From Kangiellaceae bacterium (GTDB lineage Bacteria > Pseudomonadota > Gammaproteobacteria > Enterobacterales > Kangiellaceae), in NCBI GenBank assembly GCA_026196875.1, contig JAPHTP010000160.1, forward strand, positions 1 through 33,754: DNA of 33,754 nt, written 5' to 3'. The notes beneath the pieces are model-generated. The model made no database searches, was not told the origin of the DNA, and was given only the letters and a program-made list of their open reading frames with translations. This document shows positions 1-9,451 of this stretch, in pieces. Each line of letters opens with the position of its first letter. The stretch's first letter is position 1. The position numbers and the translations under genes are program-made.

Positions 1-2
1 AT

Positions 3-1889
3 AGAGACAGCGATAATGATACGATACCCGACGCGCTTGAGAATGGTGTAGGCACGTTGCTGAAAACTCTTGCAAATGAGAAGTACTCAAAAGCGGTTTC
101 TGACACCGACGGTGATGGAGTGTCTGATCATATCGATCCAGACAGCGATAGCGATGGTATTAGTGATTTAGCGGAAGCTGCTACCGATCCCGTAGACTCA
201 GATATGGACCAAATTATCGATCAATATGATGTCGATATGACCGGTGGAGTAGATGCTAATCTTGACGGGGTCGATGATGCTGCAACCATCCTAAATTCCG
301 ATAATGATGCCACTCCAGATATGTTTGATCTGGATTCAGATAACGATGGAATTAATGATGTTGACGAAGCGCAACTCACTGATGCTAACTTAGATGCACT
401 TGTTGATTCTGAGTCAGATCGTACTGATTTCCCAATTGACTCAGATGGTGACATGATCCCTGATTACCGAGATCTGGACAGTGATGAGGATGGCACTTTT
501 GATATTACGACCAGTGGCGCAGCGACCTTGGATATTGATGGTGATGGGCAGATTGACGATGCCAGCGTGGATTCTGATGGTGACGGTATCATCGATTTGA
601 TGGATGGTGAACCTATGCAGTTTGGCAGCGCACCTGACCGAGATCTGGATGGAATACCTAGCGCGGTTGATCTTGATGATGATGGCGATGGAATTTCAGA
701 TGTCATAGAAGGGTCTTTAGATACTGATGGAGATGGTTTAATTGATTCTTTAGATTCCGACAGTGACAATGATGGTCTTTCAGATTTATTTGAAGCTGAT
801 AGACCTAGCGCGCTGGGCATTGATAATGACAAGGATGGGATTGACGATGCTTATGATGTAGATTTCACCGGCGGTGTTGATGCTGATGGTGACGGCATTG
901 ATGATTCTCTGACATTAACCGATTCCGACGGAGATGGAATTGCAGATTTCCTTGATTCTGATAGTGATAACGATTCAATATCGGATCGCGAAGAACAATT
1001 GCTCGTCAGTTTAAGTAACATGGACTCCGATGGTGATGGCTTGGACGATAGTGTAGATGTTGATCAGACCTCTGGTACTGATACCAATGGTGATGGGCAA
1101 GATGATTCGACTATTTCCCAGGAAGACATGGACGGTGACGGCTTACTAGCATTCCGCGATAGAGATACTGATGGAGATGGTATTGCAGATATCAACGAAA
1201 ACGGTGACTTCAATGGCGACGGGATAAATGATCGATTGCAAGCTGAAGTCGAAGTTCAAGCTGTTTCTGGCTCCGGGAGTTTTGGTTATTTAATATTCGG
1301 GGGATTAGTTTTGGTTTTATGGTCAAGAAGTAGCAGAAAAATAAAAGTTAGGAAAAGGCTTGCAGTTTTAGTTTTACTTCCTGCATCTCTGAGTGCTCAG
1401 GCCGCTTGTTCTGATTCAACATGTTGGTATGTGGGCGCAGGCTTTGGTCAGGCAACTAAAACCCCTAGTACAGAGATGACGTCATGGAGTGCATCAAGCA
1501 AGTCGGATCGCTCAATAAACCTTTTCATTGGGGCTGATTTTACCCAAAATTGGTTCGCAGAATATGGTTATAAGAGTCTTGGAGAGTCCAAGTTAGAAAG
1601 TGTGAATCCGGCTTTTAGTGATGAAAAAATAAACTATCATTCAAATCATTTGGCAATAGGCTACCGAATTATGCCAAGTTCAAAGAGTTACAATATATAC
1701 GCCAAACTAGGCAAAGCTGATTTATCTTTTACTTCCAATCTTTTGGAAGATGGCGATGACTCAGTTGATTATTTCGGGCTTGGGTTTGAATGGAAAAAAT
1801 GGGAGAAGGCATCCCTAGGTATGAGTTTAGAAAGCCTTGGGGAAGATAATTATAACTTTTCGATAAATCTTAAAACCTACTTAAACTAA
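3..1889 (+). CDS. TSP3-repeat acidic surface protein with C-terminal barrel-like domain (5' truncated)
   Basis: The frame is open at the window edge and already encodes a repeat (DSDNDTIPD), so the gene starts upstream; the TTG at 57 is not a real start. About 420 residues are Asp-rich calcium-binding repeats of the thrombospondin type 3 kind (DSDGDGIxD, DLDSDNDGI). A Gly/Ser stretch, a hydrophobic segment (residues 427-440) and a basic cluster (441-452) follow, resembling a C-terminal sorting or anchor signal. Instead of stopping, the frame enters a signal-peptide-like stretch (LAVLVLLPASLSAQA) and about 160 residues with alternating aromatic strands (WYVGAGFGQA, WFAEYGYKSLGE, YFGLGFEWKK), typical of small outer-membrane barrels. 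Likely cell-surface; exact function unknown. An intrinsic terminator follows. Confidence 0.8.
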   Translation, partial: RDSDNDTIPDALENGVGTLLKTLANEKYSKAVSDTDGDGVSDHIDPDSDSDGISDLAEAATDPVDSDMDQIIDQYDVDMTGGVDANLDGVDDAATILNSDNDATPDMFDLDSDNDGINDVDEAQLTDANLDALVDSESDRTDFPIDSDGDMIPDYRDLDSDEDGTFDITTSGAATLDIDGDGQIDDASVDSDGDGIIDLMDGEPMQFGSAPDRDLDGIPSAVDLDDDGDGISDVIEGSLDTDGDGLIDSLDSDSDNDGLSDLFEADRPSALGIDNDKDGIDDAYDVDFTGGVDADGDGIDDSLTLTDSDGDGIADFLDSDSDNDSISDREEQLLVSLSNMDSDGDGLDDSVDVDQTSGTDTNGDGQDDSTISQEDMDGDGLLAFRDRDTDGDGIADINENGDFNGDGINDRLQAEVEVQAVSGSGSFGYLIFGGLVLVLWSRSSRKIKVRKRLAVLVLLPASLSAQAACSDSTCWYVGAGFGQATKTPSTEMTSWSASSKSDRSINLFIGADFTQNWFAEYGYKSLGESKLESVNPAFSDEKINYHSNHLAIGYRIMPSSKSYNIYAKLGKADLSFTSNLLEDGDDSVDYFGLGFEWKKWEKASLGMSLESLGEDNYNFSINLKTYLN

Positions 1890-1908
1890 TTCTGTTTACT
1901 TTTTGTTG

Positions 1909-1941
1909 AAGCCTTCCTATTGAAGGAAGGCTTTTTTCTTT
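1909..1941 (+). terminator. Intrinsic terminator after the TSP3/barrel gene
   Basis: A perfect 9-bp stem, AAGCCTTCC (1909-1917) with GGAAGGCTT (1925-1933), has a 7-nt loop and runs directly into a T tract. It lies 20 bases after the stop codon and closes the upstream transcription unit. Confidence 0.9.
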
Positions 1942-2046
1942 TGGTTTCTTCATTCATAATACTAGCTATTTCGACAAGCTGGATTTGTTCTTAATGGACA
2001 AGTTGCGGGTTTGAATTATTGTTTATTGTAAAAGTTGCCTAATAAA

Positions 2047-5000
2047 ATGCTTAAAAATCAAATAGTTAAAGCTTTGTTGCTCGCTTCGCTGTTAGTGGCA
2101 GGTACATCCCAAGCCGATGAGCAAAACGCTAATTCCGTTGAGAATATAGTTAATGAAATTAAGCTGCTGGAAAAGGAAAAAGATCCTAAATGCTATGCGA
2201 CTGCCTCGAGACTCGAGGATTTTATGTTCGGAACCCCACTTTCCCAGCAGGCCAGATTTAATAAGAACCTGTTACAGAAAGCCTGGGTGAGGCAGGTTTG
2301 GGAAGAGTCGTCAAAACTGGCAAACCAGAAAAAGCTCTCTTCGATTCCGCTAAGTCTGGTTAAGCAGGTTATTGAGCGCAAGCTCTCATATCAACAAAAT
2401 GAAAAAGGGCACTGGGCGGTTAAGTTCAAGTCAGGCCAGGAAGTTCAAATTAATAAGGACGATAAACGTCAATACTCTACTATTGCTTATGCACTAAGAG
2501 CAATTTTAGCCGTTCAACAGGAGTCTCTATTAGATTTTGAGCTTGAACTAATGTCAATAAACCAAGATGTAATTAATGAGATTAAAAGTGCTCTTGAATT
2601 AGTCAGTTTATCTGTTTTAAAAGTATCCGATGCAAGAGCTAGAAAAGAAGATTCGTATGAAGTCAGCAGTTCTAACTTAGAATATGTTTGGACCGCTTTA
2701 ATTACAGAGAGATTAGATAGTAAGAAAACGAAAGTTGCCAGTAACAATGAGCGACGAACACAAAATACTAATCTTGATTTAATCCGAAAAATAATTAAGC
2801 AAAAGGTTGAGTCTTATGCCGCCTACAATAAGATTTCTGAGCAGCTTTTCATTAGAAACTTACAGGTCTATTTTGCGCGACTGAGTTGGCCAAAAGACAA
2901 ATCTAAAGCAAAAGAATTCCAAAATCTCTATATTGAGACCATGATTCAGTTCGCTTACGACTTTTACAAAGAGTCAGAGAAAATTGCGCTTAAAAATGGC
3001 CATGATTTAATTCAAGAGAGCGATGTTTATGAGTTGATTCAGATATTTTTACCTCATGAAATCAATGAATATGAAGATGCAGTATTTTTCCCAAGACTAG
3101 CTAATAACGAGAAAATAGATATTGAGTCCTATGATATGGATGCGTTTCGCGATAGCGGATTGCATTGGCGCTACCTGGAATACGCGATTAACAATCAGAA
3201 TTTCAAGGCTGTATTGCAGCCGGATCCGTTCGCGCTTGAATTAATTGTTGAAAATATTGCCCAATTTGGAGTTTTATCTTTACGTGTAGCGGGCATAGAA
3301 GGAAAAAATCAGTCTTTATCTAGGATCAATTCGAAATTATTTATTGATGGACTAAAAATTATCCAAGCTCGGGTAAATAAAAATGTTCAACTGCAAGGTA
3401 AACCTCAAAGTAAGCAAACGATTGCCTCGAGCGAACAAAAGTCAATCCAGTCACCACATAGTGGAAAAATGTTCACCGATATTACAGATCGCGTAGGTGT
3501 TAAGTTTATGCATCGAAGCTCTGATTGGTTAAACAGGTTACTTAGGAGTTATCTTGAAAAAGGCAAGGATGTAGGAATTATAACTATTCCTCCAGCATTT
3601 GGTGGTAGTGGAGTCGCTGCGGAAGATATTAACAATGATGGGTATGATGATTTGTTAATCCTTTCCGGGTTAGGAAATAAACTGTATCTAAATAAGGAAG
3701 GTAAGAGATTTGTCGAAATCACCAAGCAAGCGGGCTTAGACTGGCGAAGACTTCAAGATAATACCTATGGCGAACCACGTCAGCCGATAATTGCCGATAT
3801 TAACAATGATGGGTTGCAAGACATTATCATTACTTATGTTGACGATGCGCACAGAGTTTATAAGAATTTGGGGGGAGCTAAATTTGAGGATGTGACTGAG
3901 ATTTCGAACCTTGGAGGAAATGGTTTGGTAGGCGGTCCAGCGACTGTGGCTGACTTCGATGGTGATGGGCTACTCGACGTTTATATTACATACTTTGGTC
4001 ACTACACTAAAGGTGTTTTACCGACGTTGAAACGAAGAAATGATAATGGACTTCCCAATCAATTGTTTAAAAATCTAGGAAACTTTAAGTTTAAGAACAT
4101 TACAGAGGGAAGCGGTACTGCAAATACTGGATGGGCTCAAGCTGTAGCTCACACGGATATCGATGGTGATGGAAAACAAGATCTAATTGTTGGAAACGAC
4201 TTTGGTATAAACGCCTACCTAAAAAATTTAGGAAACAATAAATTTAAGAACATTTCTGCTGAATTAGGCACGGATAAACCATCATATACAATGAATATTG
4301 GAATTGCCGATCTTAATCAGGATTTGAAACCTGATATTTATATTTCCAATATAGTAACAATGAATAAAGACGAAAAATACGTGTTACCAAACGAAAATAC
4401 AACTATGAAGTTTAATGCGGAAAAGCTAGCTCAAATGAGGGTTGTTGAAGCAAATGATCTGTTTCTATCAAAGCAATCAGAGTCGAATAAACTCGAGTAT
4501 GAACTTTCTGATGCAGTTGGTAGAGGATATTCATCAACTGGATGGTCATGGGATGCGGACTTTTTTGACTATGACAATGATTCAGACGATGACTTGTACG
4601 TATTAAACGGTATGAATGAATTTAATCTTTATAGTAGCGAAAATCCTTACTATACGGATCCGCACAGTGAAGAGCAGAAGAATGTTTACATTCCCGTATC
4701 TACTAAAGAGTCGAATGTCTTTTTCGTAAACCAAGGTGGAAAGTTGAATAATCGTTCAAAAGAATCAGGACTTGATTTGATTGGAAACTCGAGAAGCGCA
4801 GCATATCTCGACTTTGATAAAGATGGAGATTTAGACATTATCGTTAACAATTATCATGAGGCTGCATATTTTTATCAGAACGAGAACCAATCGGATAGCG
4901 AATGGATAAAGTTTAAACTTATTGGCGAACCAAAATTAAAAATTAATCGCGATGCTATTGGAGCAAGAATTATTGTAACTCTGCAAAACGGTAGAAAACT

Positions 5001-5220
5001 TTGGCGGGAAGTTCACAGTACAATTGGGTACATGTCAGTTCACCCTAAAGTACAACACTTTGGAGTAGGAAATTCTGAAATTAACACGGTTGAAGTTATT
5101 TGGCCGAATGGTGAAGTTCAAACAGTAAATAGCTTTAAATACAATACGGTCAATGTTGTAAATGTAAAAAAGGTTAGTGCGGATGTAAAAATTGCCGTAA
5201 CGGATTCGAAACAAGACTAA
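2047..5220 (+). CDS. Exported FG-GAP/VCBS repeat protein with ASPIC/UnbV domain (CRTAC1-like)
   Basis: The ATG at 2047 is chosen over an in-frame TTG at 2035 because it gives a clean signal peptide (KNQIVKALLLASLLVAGTSQA). The N-terminal ~460 residues are mostly helical and match no family I know. From about residue 480 come seven or so FG-GAP/VCBS-type blades with calcium-binding loops (DINNDGYDD, DFDGDGLLD, DIDGDGKQD, DKDGDLD). The last ~90 residues are an ASPIC/UnbV domain (AIGARIIVTLQNGRKLW, VHPKVQHFGVG, VEVIWPNGEVQT). Such proteins are usually secreted or periplasmic beta-propellers for protein or glycan binding. The next gene begins 19 bases after its stop, so the two are probably co-transcribed. 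Confidence 0.88.
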   Translation: MLKNQIVKALLLASLLVAGTSQADEQNANSVENIVNEIKLLEKEKDPKCYATASRLEDFMFGTPLSQQARFNKNLLQKAWVRQVWEESSKLANQKKLSSIPLSLVKQVIERKLSYQQNEKGHWAVKFKSGQEVQINKDDKRQYSTIAYALRAILAVQQESLLDFELELMSINQDVINEIKSALELVSLSVLKVSDARARKEDSYEVSSSNLEYVWTALITERLDSKKTKVASNNERRTQNTNLDLIRKIIKQKVESYAAYNKISEQLFIRNLQVYFARLSWPKDKSKAKEFQNLYIETMIQFAYDFYKESEKIALKNGHDLIQESDVYELIQIFLPHEINEYEDAVFFPRLANNEKIDIESYDMDAFRDSGLHWRYLEYAINNQNFKAVLQPDPFALELIVENIAQFGVLSLRVAGIEGKNQSLSRINSKLFIDGLKIIQARVNKNVQLQGKPQSKQTIASSEQKSIQSPHSGKMFTDITDRVGVKFMHRSSDWLNRLLRSYLEKGKDVGIITIPPAFGGSGVAAEDINNDGYDDLLILSGLGNKLYLNKEGKRFVEITKQAGLDWRRLQDNTYGEPRQPIIADINNDGLQDIIITYVDDAHRVYKNLGGAKFEDVTEISNLGGNGLVGGPATVADFDGDGLLDVYITYFGHYTKGVLPTLKRRNDNGLPNQLFKNLGNFKFKNITEGSGTANTGWAQAVAHTDIDGDGKQDLIVGNDFGINAYLKNLGNNKFKNISAELGTDKPSYTMNIGIADLNQDLKPDIYISNIVTMNKDEKYVLPNENTTMKFNAEKLAQMRVVEANDLFLSKQSESNKLEYELSDAVGRGYSSTGWSWDADFFDYDNDSDDDLYVLNGMNEFNLYSSENPYYTDPHSEEQKNVYIPVSTKESNVFFVNQGGKLNNRSKESGLDLIGNSRSAAYLDFDKDGDLDIIVNNYHEAAYFYQNENQSDSEWIKFKLIGEPKLKINRDAIGARIIVTLQNGRKLWREVHSTIGYMSVHPKVQHFGVGNSEINTVEVIWPNGEVQTVNSFKYNTVNVVNVKKVSADVKIAVTDSKQD

Positions 5221-5239
5221 TAGTAGTTACAGTACGATT

Positions 5240-7483
5240 ATGAAATTAACAAAAGTTTTATTAGTCCTCTTTTTCAGTTTATTCCCTAATTTTACTATTT
5301 TGCTTGCGGCTGAATTAAAGATGCCGCCAGAATTAAATGAGCAGGATAAGCTAGCCTATTCACTATGGTTGTCAGAATATCAGAAGCGAAAAAATGGCGA
5401 GGTGATAGCCAGAGCGAAAGGTGATTACATCAACAGGTTAATTTCGAGTTCTTCACCATACTTAAAACAACACGCCAAAAATCCGATTAACTGGAAAGAA
5501 TGGAATCAAGAACTACTTAACGAGGCAAAGGAAGCTAACGAATTAGTATTTTTATCTATTGGCTATTCAACCTGTCATTGGTGTCATGTGATGGAAAAGG
5601 AAAGCTTCGTAGATCCTGATATTGCATCCATAGTTAATAAAAAATACGTAGCTGTTAAAGTTGATAGAGAAGAGTTACTCCATGTTGATAACTACTATGC
5701 TTCTGCACTTGAACAAGTTAAGGGAAGTGCGGGTTGGCCTATCACAGCCATTATTACAGGAGACGGGTTGCCAGTTTTTATTGACTCCTATATCAGTAAA
5801 GACAAGTTGTCAAAGATTTTGAACAGAGTACACAATGTGTGGAATACTCGCCCGGAATTTCTGCTAGCACCCGCTAAGAATATAGACGCCTTAGTAAAAG
5901 CAAAGTATCAAAATTTTGAACTAGAAGAATTTGACCCAAAGATCTTAGAGTCTATAAATGAAAAGTTGATTGCACAATTGGACGGTAGTTATGGGGGATT
6001 TAAAGGAAATGTGAAATTCCCTTCTGAAAGCATGCTGTTGTATATAATGGATCAACTCAGGAGAGAACAAAATGATAAACTTGAAGAGTTACTTATTCTT
6101 CAATTAGACAAGATGATTGAAGGAGGTATCTACGATCATATTTTTGGCGGATTTCACCGTTATTCCACTGATGCTACATGGACCGTTCCCCATTTTGAAA
6201 AGATGTTATACAACCAAGCTCAGCTCATAATTGTATATTCGCAGGCTTACCAACTTTTTGGCAAGGAATCGTATAAACGTGTTGCAATTGAAACTGCAGA
6301 TTTTGTGTTAAGAGAGTTTTACTCTGAGGATGGCTTTTACTCAGCGTCGGATGCAGATTTTAAGGGGGAAGAGGGTGGTTTTTATTTATGGGACAAAAGC
6401 GTAATTAATTCACATTCAAAAAATGTAGATTATAACTTATATAGTGTTAAGGGAAGCGAGAAGGTAGGAGTTACTCTTAATCCCGTGCGGGGATCTGGTA
6501 GCAAGCCCACAAAAGATTTCAGAGAAAAACTGGTTGCTTTAAGAGCGGAATATGGCCGTTTACATATTGATAAAAAAGTTCTTACTGGTTGGAATGGTTT
6601 AATGTTGTCAGCATTAGGTGTTGCTTTTGATATCAGTAGAGATGATAAATATGTAAGAACTGCGGAAGGAGTAGCGGAAAAGATCTGGAACCGTAGGTAT
6701 AGTTCTGGAAGCCTGTTTAGGCAAGAAAGTTACAAACAGGATATTTTTTATCTAGAAGATTATGCTTACTTGTCAAACGCGTTTATTGATTTATTTGATT
6801 TGACAGGTAATCCAAAATGGTTAAATCGAAGTCAGGAATTGGCGAGTTCCTTTGGTAGCTTTGTTGATCTTGATAGAATGGCTACTGAGTTCGAATATCA
6901 GCTGCAAATATCTGATTCTGAGCTTCTGTCTTCTTATGTTATTGCTAACAATGTATCGAATAAGATTGAGCGTAGAAGTGAATGGAAGAACGATATAAAA
7001 TCCAAGGAGATTTTTTCTAAGTTGCTCACATCCAAGGTTAAAAGTGAGCCGCTAAATAGTTTGTATGCTGCTAGTTCCTTGAAAAATACTTTTATCTCTG
7101 AAAGTTACAGAACGCGGTATTTTGCCCAAGGAAATGGAAAAATTCAATTTGTCTGCATGGAGTATGAGATGTTTTCGTGTTCTAAGATGAGAATAAATTT
7201 TTCAATGAAGCCAGGTTGGCATATTAATTCAAATAATCCACGCCAGGATTATTTGATACCTACTCATATTGAGACTCCAAATGGAGTAAAAGTTGACTAC
7301 CCGAAAGCTAAGTTTGTTAAACTTGGTTTTGAAAAAGAGCCGTTAAGTCTTTACGAAGGTGAGTTTGCATTGAAGCTATCTAAAGATATATTGGACAAAA
7401 CGAAATCATTAATCAAATTACCACTTCAAGCGTGCAATGATCGAGTCTGTCTTTTACCGGAGCAAACGGAGTTCGTTTTTTAA
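5240..7483 (+). CDS. Exported DUF255 (SSP411/YyaL-type) thioredoxin-fold protein with DsbD-alpha-like C-terminus
   Basis: A signal peptide (residues 1-24) is followed by a full DUF255 protein: thioredoxin-like CHWC at 112-115, then (alpha/alpha)6-type motifs GGFHRYSTDATW, VPHFEKMLYNQ, DADFKGEEGGFYLW and VLTGWNGLMLSAL. The last ~115 residues match the N-terminal alpha domain of DsbD: GWHINSNNPRQDYLIPT, then QACNDRVCLLPEQ with a closely spaced cysteine pair (C732, C737) where DsbD-alpha keeps its redox pair. Family members are usually cytosolic and lack this tail. Export plus a DsbD-alpha module suggests periplasmic thiol-disulfide chemistry, perhaps on the FG-GAP partner; this role is inferred. 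Confidence 0.87.
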   Translation: MKLTKVLLVLFFSLFPNFTILLAAELKMPPELNEQDKLAYSLWLSEYQKRKNGEVIARAKGDYINRLISSSSPYLKQHAKNPINWKEWNQELLNEAKEANELVFLSIGYSTCHWCHVMEKESFVDPDIASIVNKKYVAVKVDREELLHVDNYYASALEQVKGSAGWPITAIITGDGLPVFIDSYISKDKLSKILNRVHNVWNTRPEFLLAPAKNIDALVKAKYQNFELEEFDPKILESINEKLIAQLDGSYGGFKGNVKFPSESMLLYIMDQLRREQNDKLEELLILQLDKMIEGGIYDHIFGGFHRYSTDATWTVPHFEKMLYNQAQLIIVYSQAYQLFGKESYKRVAIETADFVLREFYSEDGFYSASDADFKGEEGGFYLWDKSVINSHSKNVDYNLYSVKGSEKVGVTLNPVRGSGSKPTKDFREKLVALRAEYGRLHIDKKVLTGWNGLMLSALGVAFDISRDDKYVRTAEGVAEKIWNRRYSSGSLFRQESYKQDIFYLEDYAYLSNAFIDLFDLTGNPKWLNRSQELASSFGSFVDLDRMATEFEYQLQISDSELLSSYVIANNVSNKIERRSEWKNDIKSKEIFSKLLTSKVKSEPLNSLYAASSLKNTFISESYRTRYFAQGNGKIQFVCMEYEMFSCSKMRINFSMKPGWHINSNNPRQDYLIPTHIETPNGVKVDYPKAKFVKLGFEKEPLSLYEGEFALKLSKDILDKTKSLIKLPLQACNDRVCLLPEQTEFVF

Positions 7484-7630
7484 AAAATTGTAAAAATACC
7501 GTTATGCTGACGCTTCCATAGTGATAATTTGCTGGCTTAGTAGCCATTTGGTTGAGGTTTCAGATTGCTTTCAATACTCCGCCACAAGAGATAAACTCGA
7601 CTATCAAATCGTTTCATTTTAGATAATTTT

Positions 7631-9292
7631 ATGGATATTTCCTCTCTTAAAGAATGGAATAAACTCGAAATTCATTATAATAAAATCTCGAAGACTCATA
7701 CTCGAGATTTATTTGCCGAATCTGAAAGAGGGAGTTTCCTTTTTAAGTCTTTCGACAATCTAAGTATTGATCTCTCAAAACAAAAAATAAATCGAGAAAC
7801 AATTGTCTTGTTAATGGAATTGGCCGACAGGGTTGAGTTAAGAGAGAAAATTAACGCTTTAGTTAATGGTAAACCTGTTAACACAACAGAAAATAGACCT
7901 GCTTTGCATACCGCATTAAGACTAAGAAAGTTAGATTCGTTAATAGTTGATGGAAAAGAAATAAATAAGCCCATTCAAAATGAATTAGACAAAATGTCTG
8001 AAATAGTAGACAGGTTGCAATCCGGGCAATGGTGTGGATTCAGTGGAAAGCCAATTACTGATGTTATTAATCTTGGTGTGGGTGGATCTGATTTGGGCCC
8101 TTTATTGGCATGTGAAGCGCTCGATGATTTTAAGAATAAAGAATCTCTGGTAAAAACGCATTTCGTATCAAGTATGGATGGTTCTCAGATTTCAGCTCTA
8201 ATGAACAAACTTAATCCGGAAACTACGCTATTTATATTGGTTTCAAAGTCATTTACTACCGTTGATACGCTTTCCAACGCAGCCACAGCGAAGTCATGGT
8301 TGATGAGTAAGTGCGCTAATGATTCTTTGTTAATGGAAAGACATTTTATAGGCGTTTCAGCAAGCAAAGCCAAAATGGATAATTGGGGGATTTCACCAAA
8401 AAATCAATTGCTTCTTTGGGATTGGGTCGGCGGGCGCTTTTCTCTTTGGTCCACAGTCGGTTTGAGCATTGCCATTAAATTGGGTATGAACAACTTCAAA
8501 GCGCTTTTAAAAGGCGCTAATTCTCTTGATAAGCATTTCGTTGACTGTGAGTTTGATAGTAATTTACCCGTGCTTTTGGGGCTAGTAGGGATCTGGAATA
8601 TCAATTTTAGGAAAATCTCAGCTCAAGCTGTTTTACCGTACGATGCAAGATTAAAGTTTTTCCCTGACTACCTTACGCAATTAGAAATGGAAAGCAATGG
8701 AAAGTCCGTGTCTTCATTAGGACAACAGGTTAAATATAGAACGTGTCCCGTTTTATGGGGGGAAGTAGGACCAAATGCTCAGCATGCTTTCTACCAGTTA
8801 TTACATCAAGGGACGCAGAAAATTAATTGTGACTTTATTGTGCCCATTAAAAGGTATAAGGACCATCCATCAAAACAATCAAAATCTTTGCGAGAGCAAC
8901 ATATGTTAACTTTAGCGAATTGTTTTGCTCAGTCTAGAGCTTTAATGATTGGAAATGAAGGGAAGCTTCAAGAAGAAAATGACATAAAGGGGATAAACGT
9001 TTTAACGCATCAAATTTATCCGGGCGATCAGCCTTCAACGACTATATTAGTCGATGAGCTAACACCTTACTCTTTAGGCCAGTTAATAGCACTATATGAG
9101 CACAAAGTATTTGTTATGGCTTCACTTTGGGATATCAATCCTTTTGATCAGTGGGGAGTCGAGTTGGGTAAATCAATTGCAAAAGATACATTTAGTTCAC
9201 TAGAGGAAGCCGCTAAATGTACGAAGTTTGATGAGTCTACCAATAATCTCATTAATTTTGTTAAAAAAAAAGGGGCCTATAATTGTGGATAG
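7631..9292 (+). CDS. pgi: Glucose-6-phosphate isomerase
   Basis: Interconverts glucose-6-phosphate and fructose-6-phosphate in the cytoplasm. At 553 residues it has normal bacterial Pgi length. Recognised by NLGVGGSDLGP, the SIS sugar-phosphate loop VSKSFTTVDT, the signature WVGGRFSLWSTVG, the catalytic-base region LEMESNGKS, the histidine region AQHAFYQLLHQGTQ and the C-terminal lysine segment ALYEHKVFVMASLWDINPFDQWGVELGK (split here only by the reader's eye as ALYEHKVFV and INPFDQWGVELGK). The fructose-6-phosphate it makes can feed ManC, encoded downstream. The 147-base upstream gap implies its own promoter, but I see no strong consensus. Confidence 0.97.
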   Translation: MDISSLKEWNKLEIHYNKISKTHTRDLFAESERGSFLFKSFDNLSIDLSKQKINRETIVLLMELADRVELREKINALVNGKPVNTTENRPALHTALRLRKLDSLIVDGKEINKPIQNELDKMSEIVDRLQSGQWCGFSGKPITDVINLGVGGSDLGPLLACEALDDFKNKESLVKTHFVSSMDGSQISALMNKLNPETTLFILVSKSFTTVDTLSNAATAKSWLMSKCANDSLLMERHFIGVSASKAKMDNWGISPKNQLLLWDWVGGRFSLWSTVGLSIAIKLGMNNFKALLKGANSLDKHFVDCEFDSNLPVLLGLVGIWNINFRKISAQAVLPYDARLKFFPDYLTQLEMESNGKSVSSLGQQVKYRTCPVLWGEVGPNAQHAFYQLLHQGTQKINCDFIVPIKRYKDHPSKQSKSLREQHMLTLANCFAQSRALMIGNEGKLQEENDIKGINVLTHQIYPGDQPSTTILVDELTPYSLGQLIALYEHKVFVMASLWDINPFDQWGVELGKSIAKDTFSSLEEAAKCTKFDESTNNLINFVKKKGAYNCG

Positions 9293-9451
9293 TGCAATTC
9301 GCCTATTTTGCAATATCCGTTGGTTTAGCTTAGTCCTACTGTTATATCTGAGTTAAAATTTTTCTATAAATAAAAAGTCTTTAACATAGTGAGGGCGCAT
9401 AGTAGGAGAATAGAGCTTTCCGAATAAAATAAAACGTATTTCTTTTTCTTA

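Noticed and set aside
57-59. TTG at 57 as the start of the first gene
   Set aside because: The frame is open upstream to base 3 and already encodes a TSP3 repeat.
464-832. Serine-rich reverse-strand reading frames inside the TSP3 gene
   Set aside because: They are antisense images of the repeated Asp-rich codons (GAT read in reverse gives Ser/Ile codons) and have no ribosome sites.
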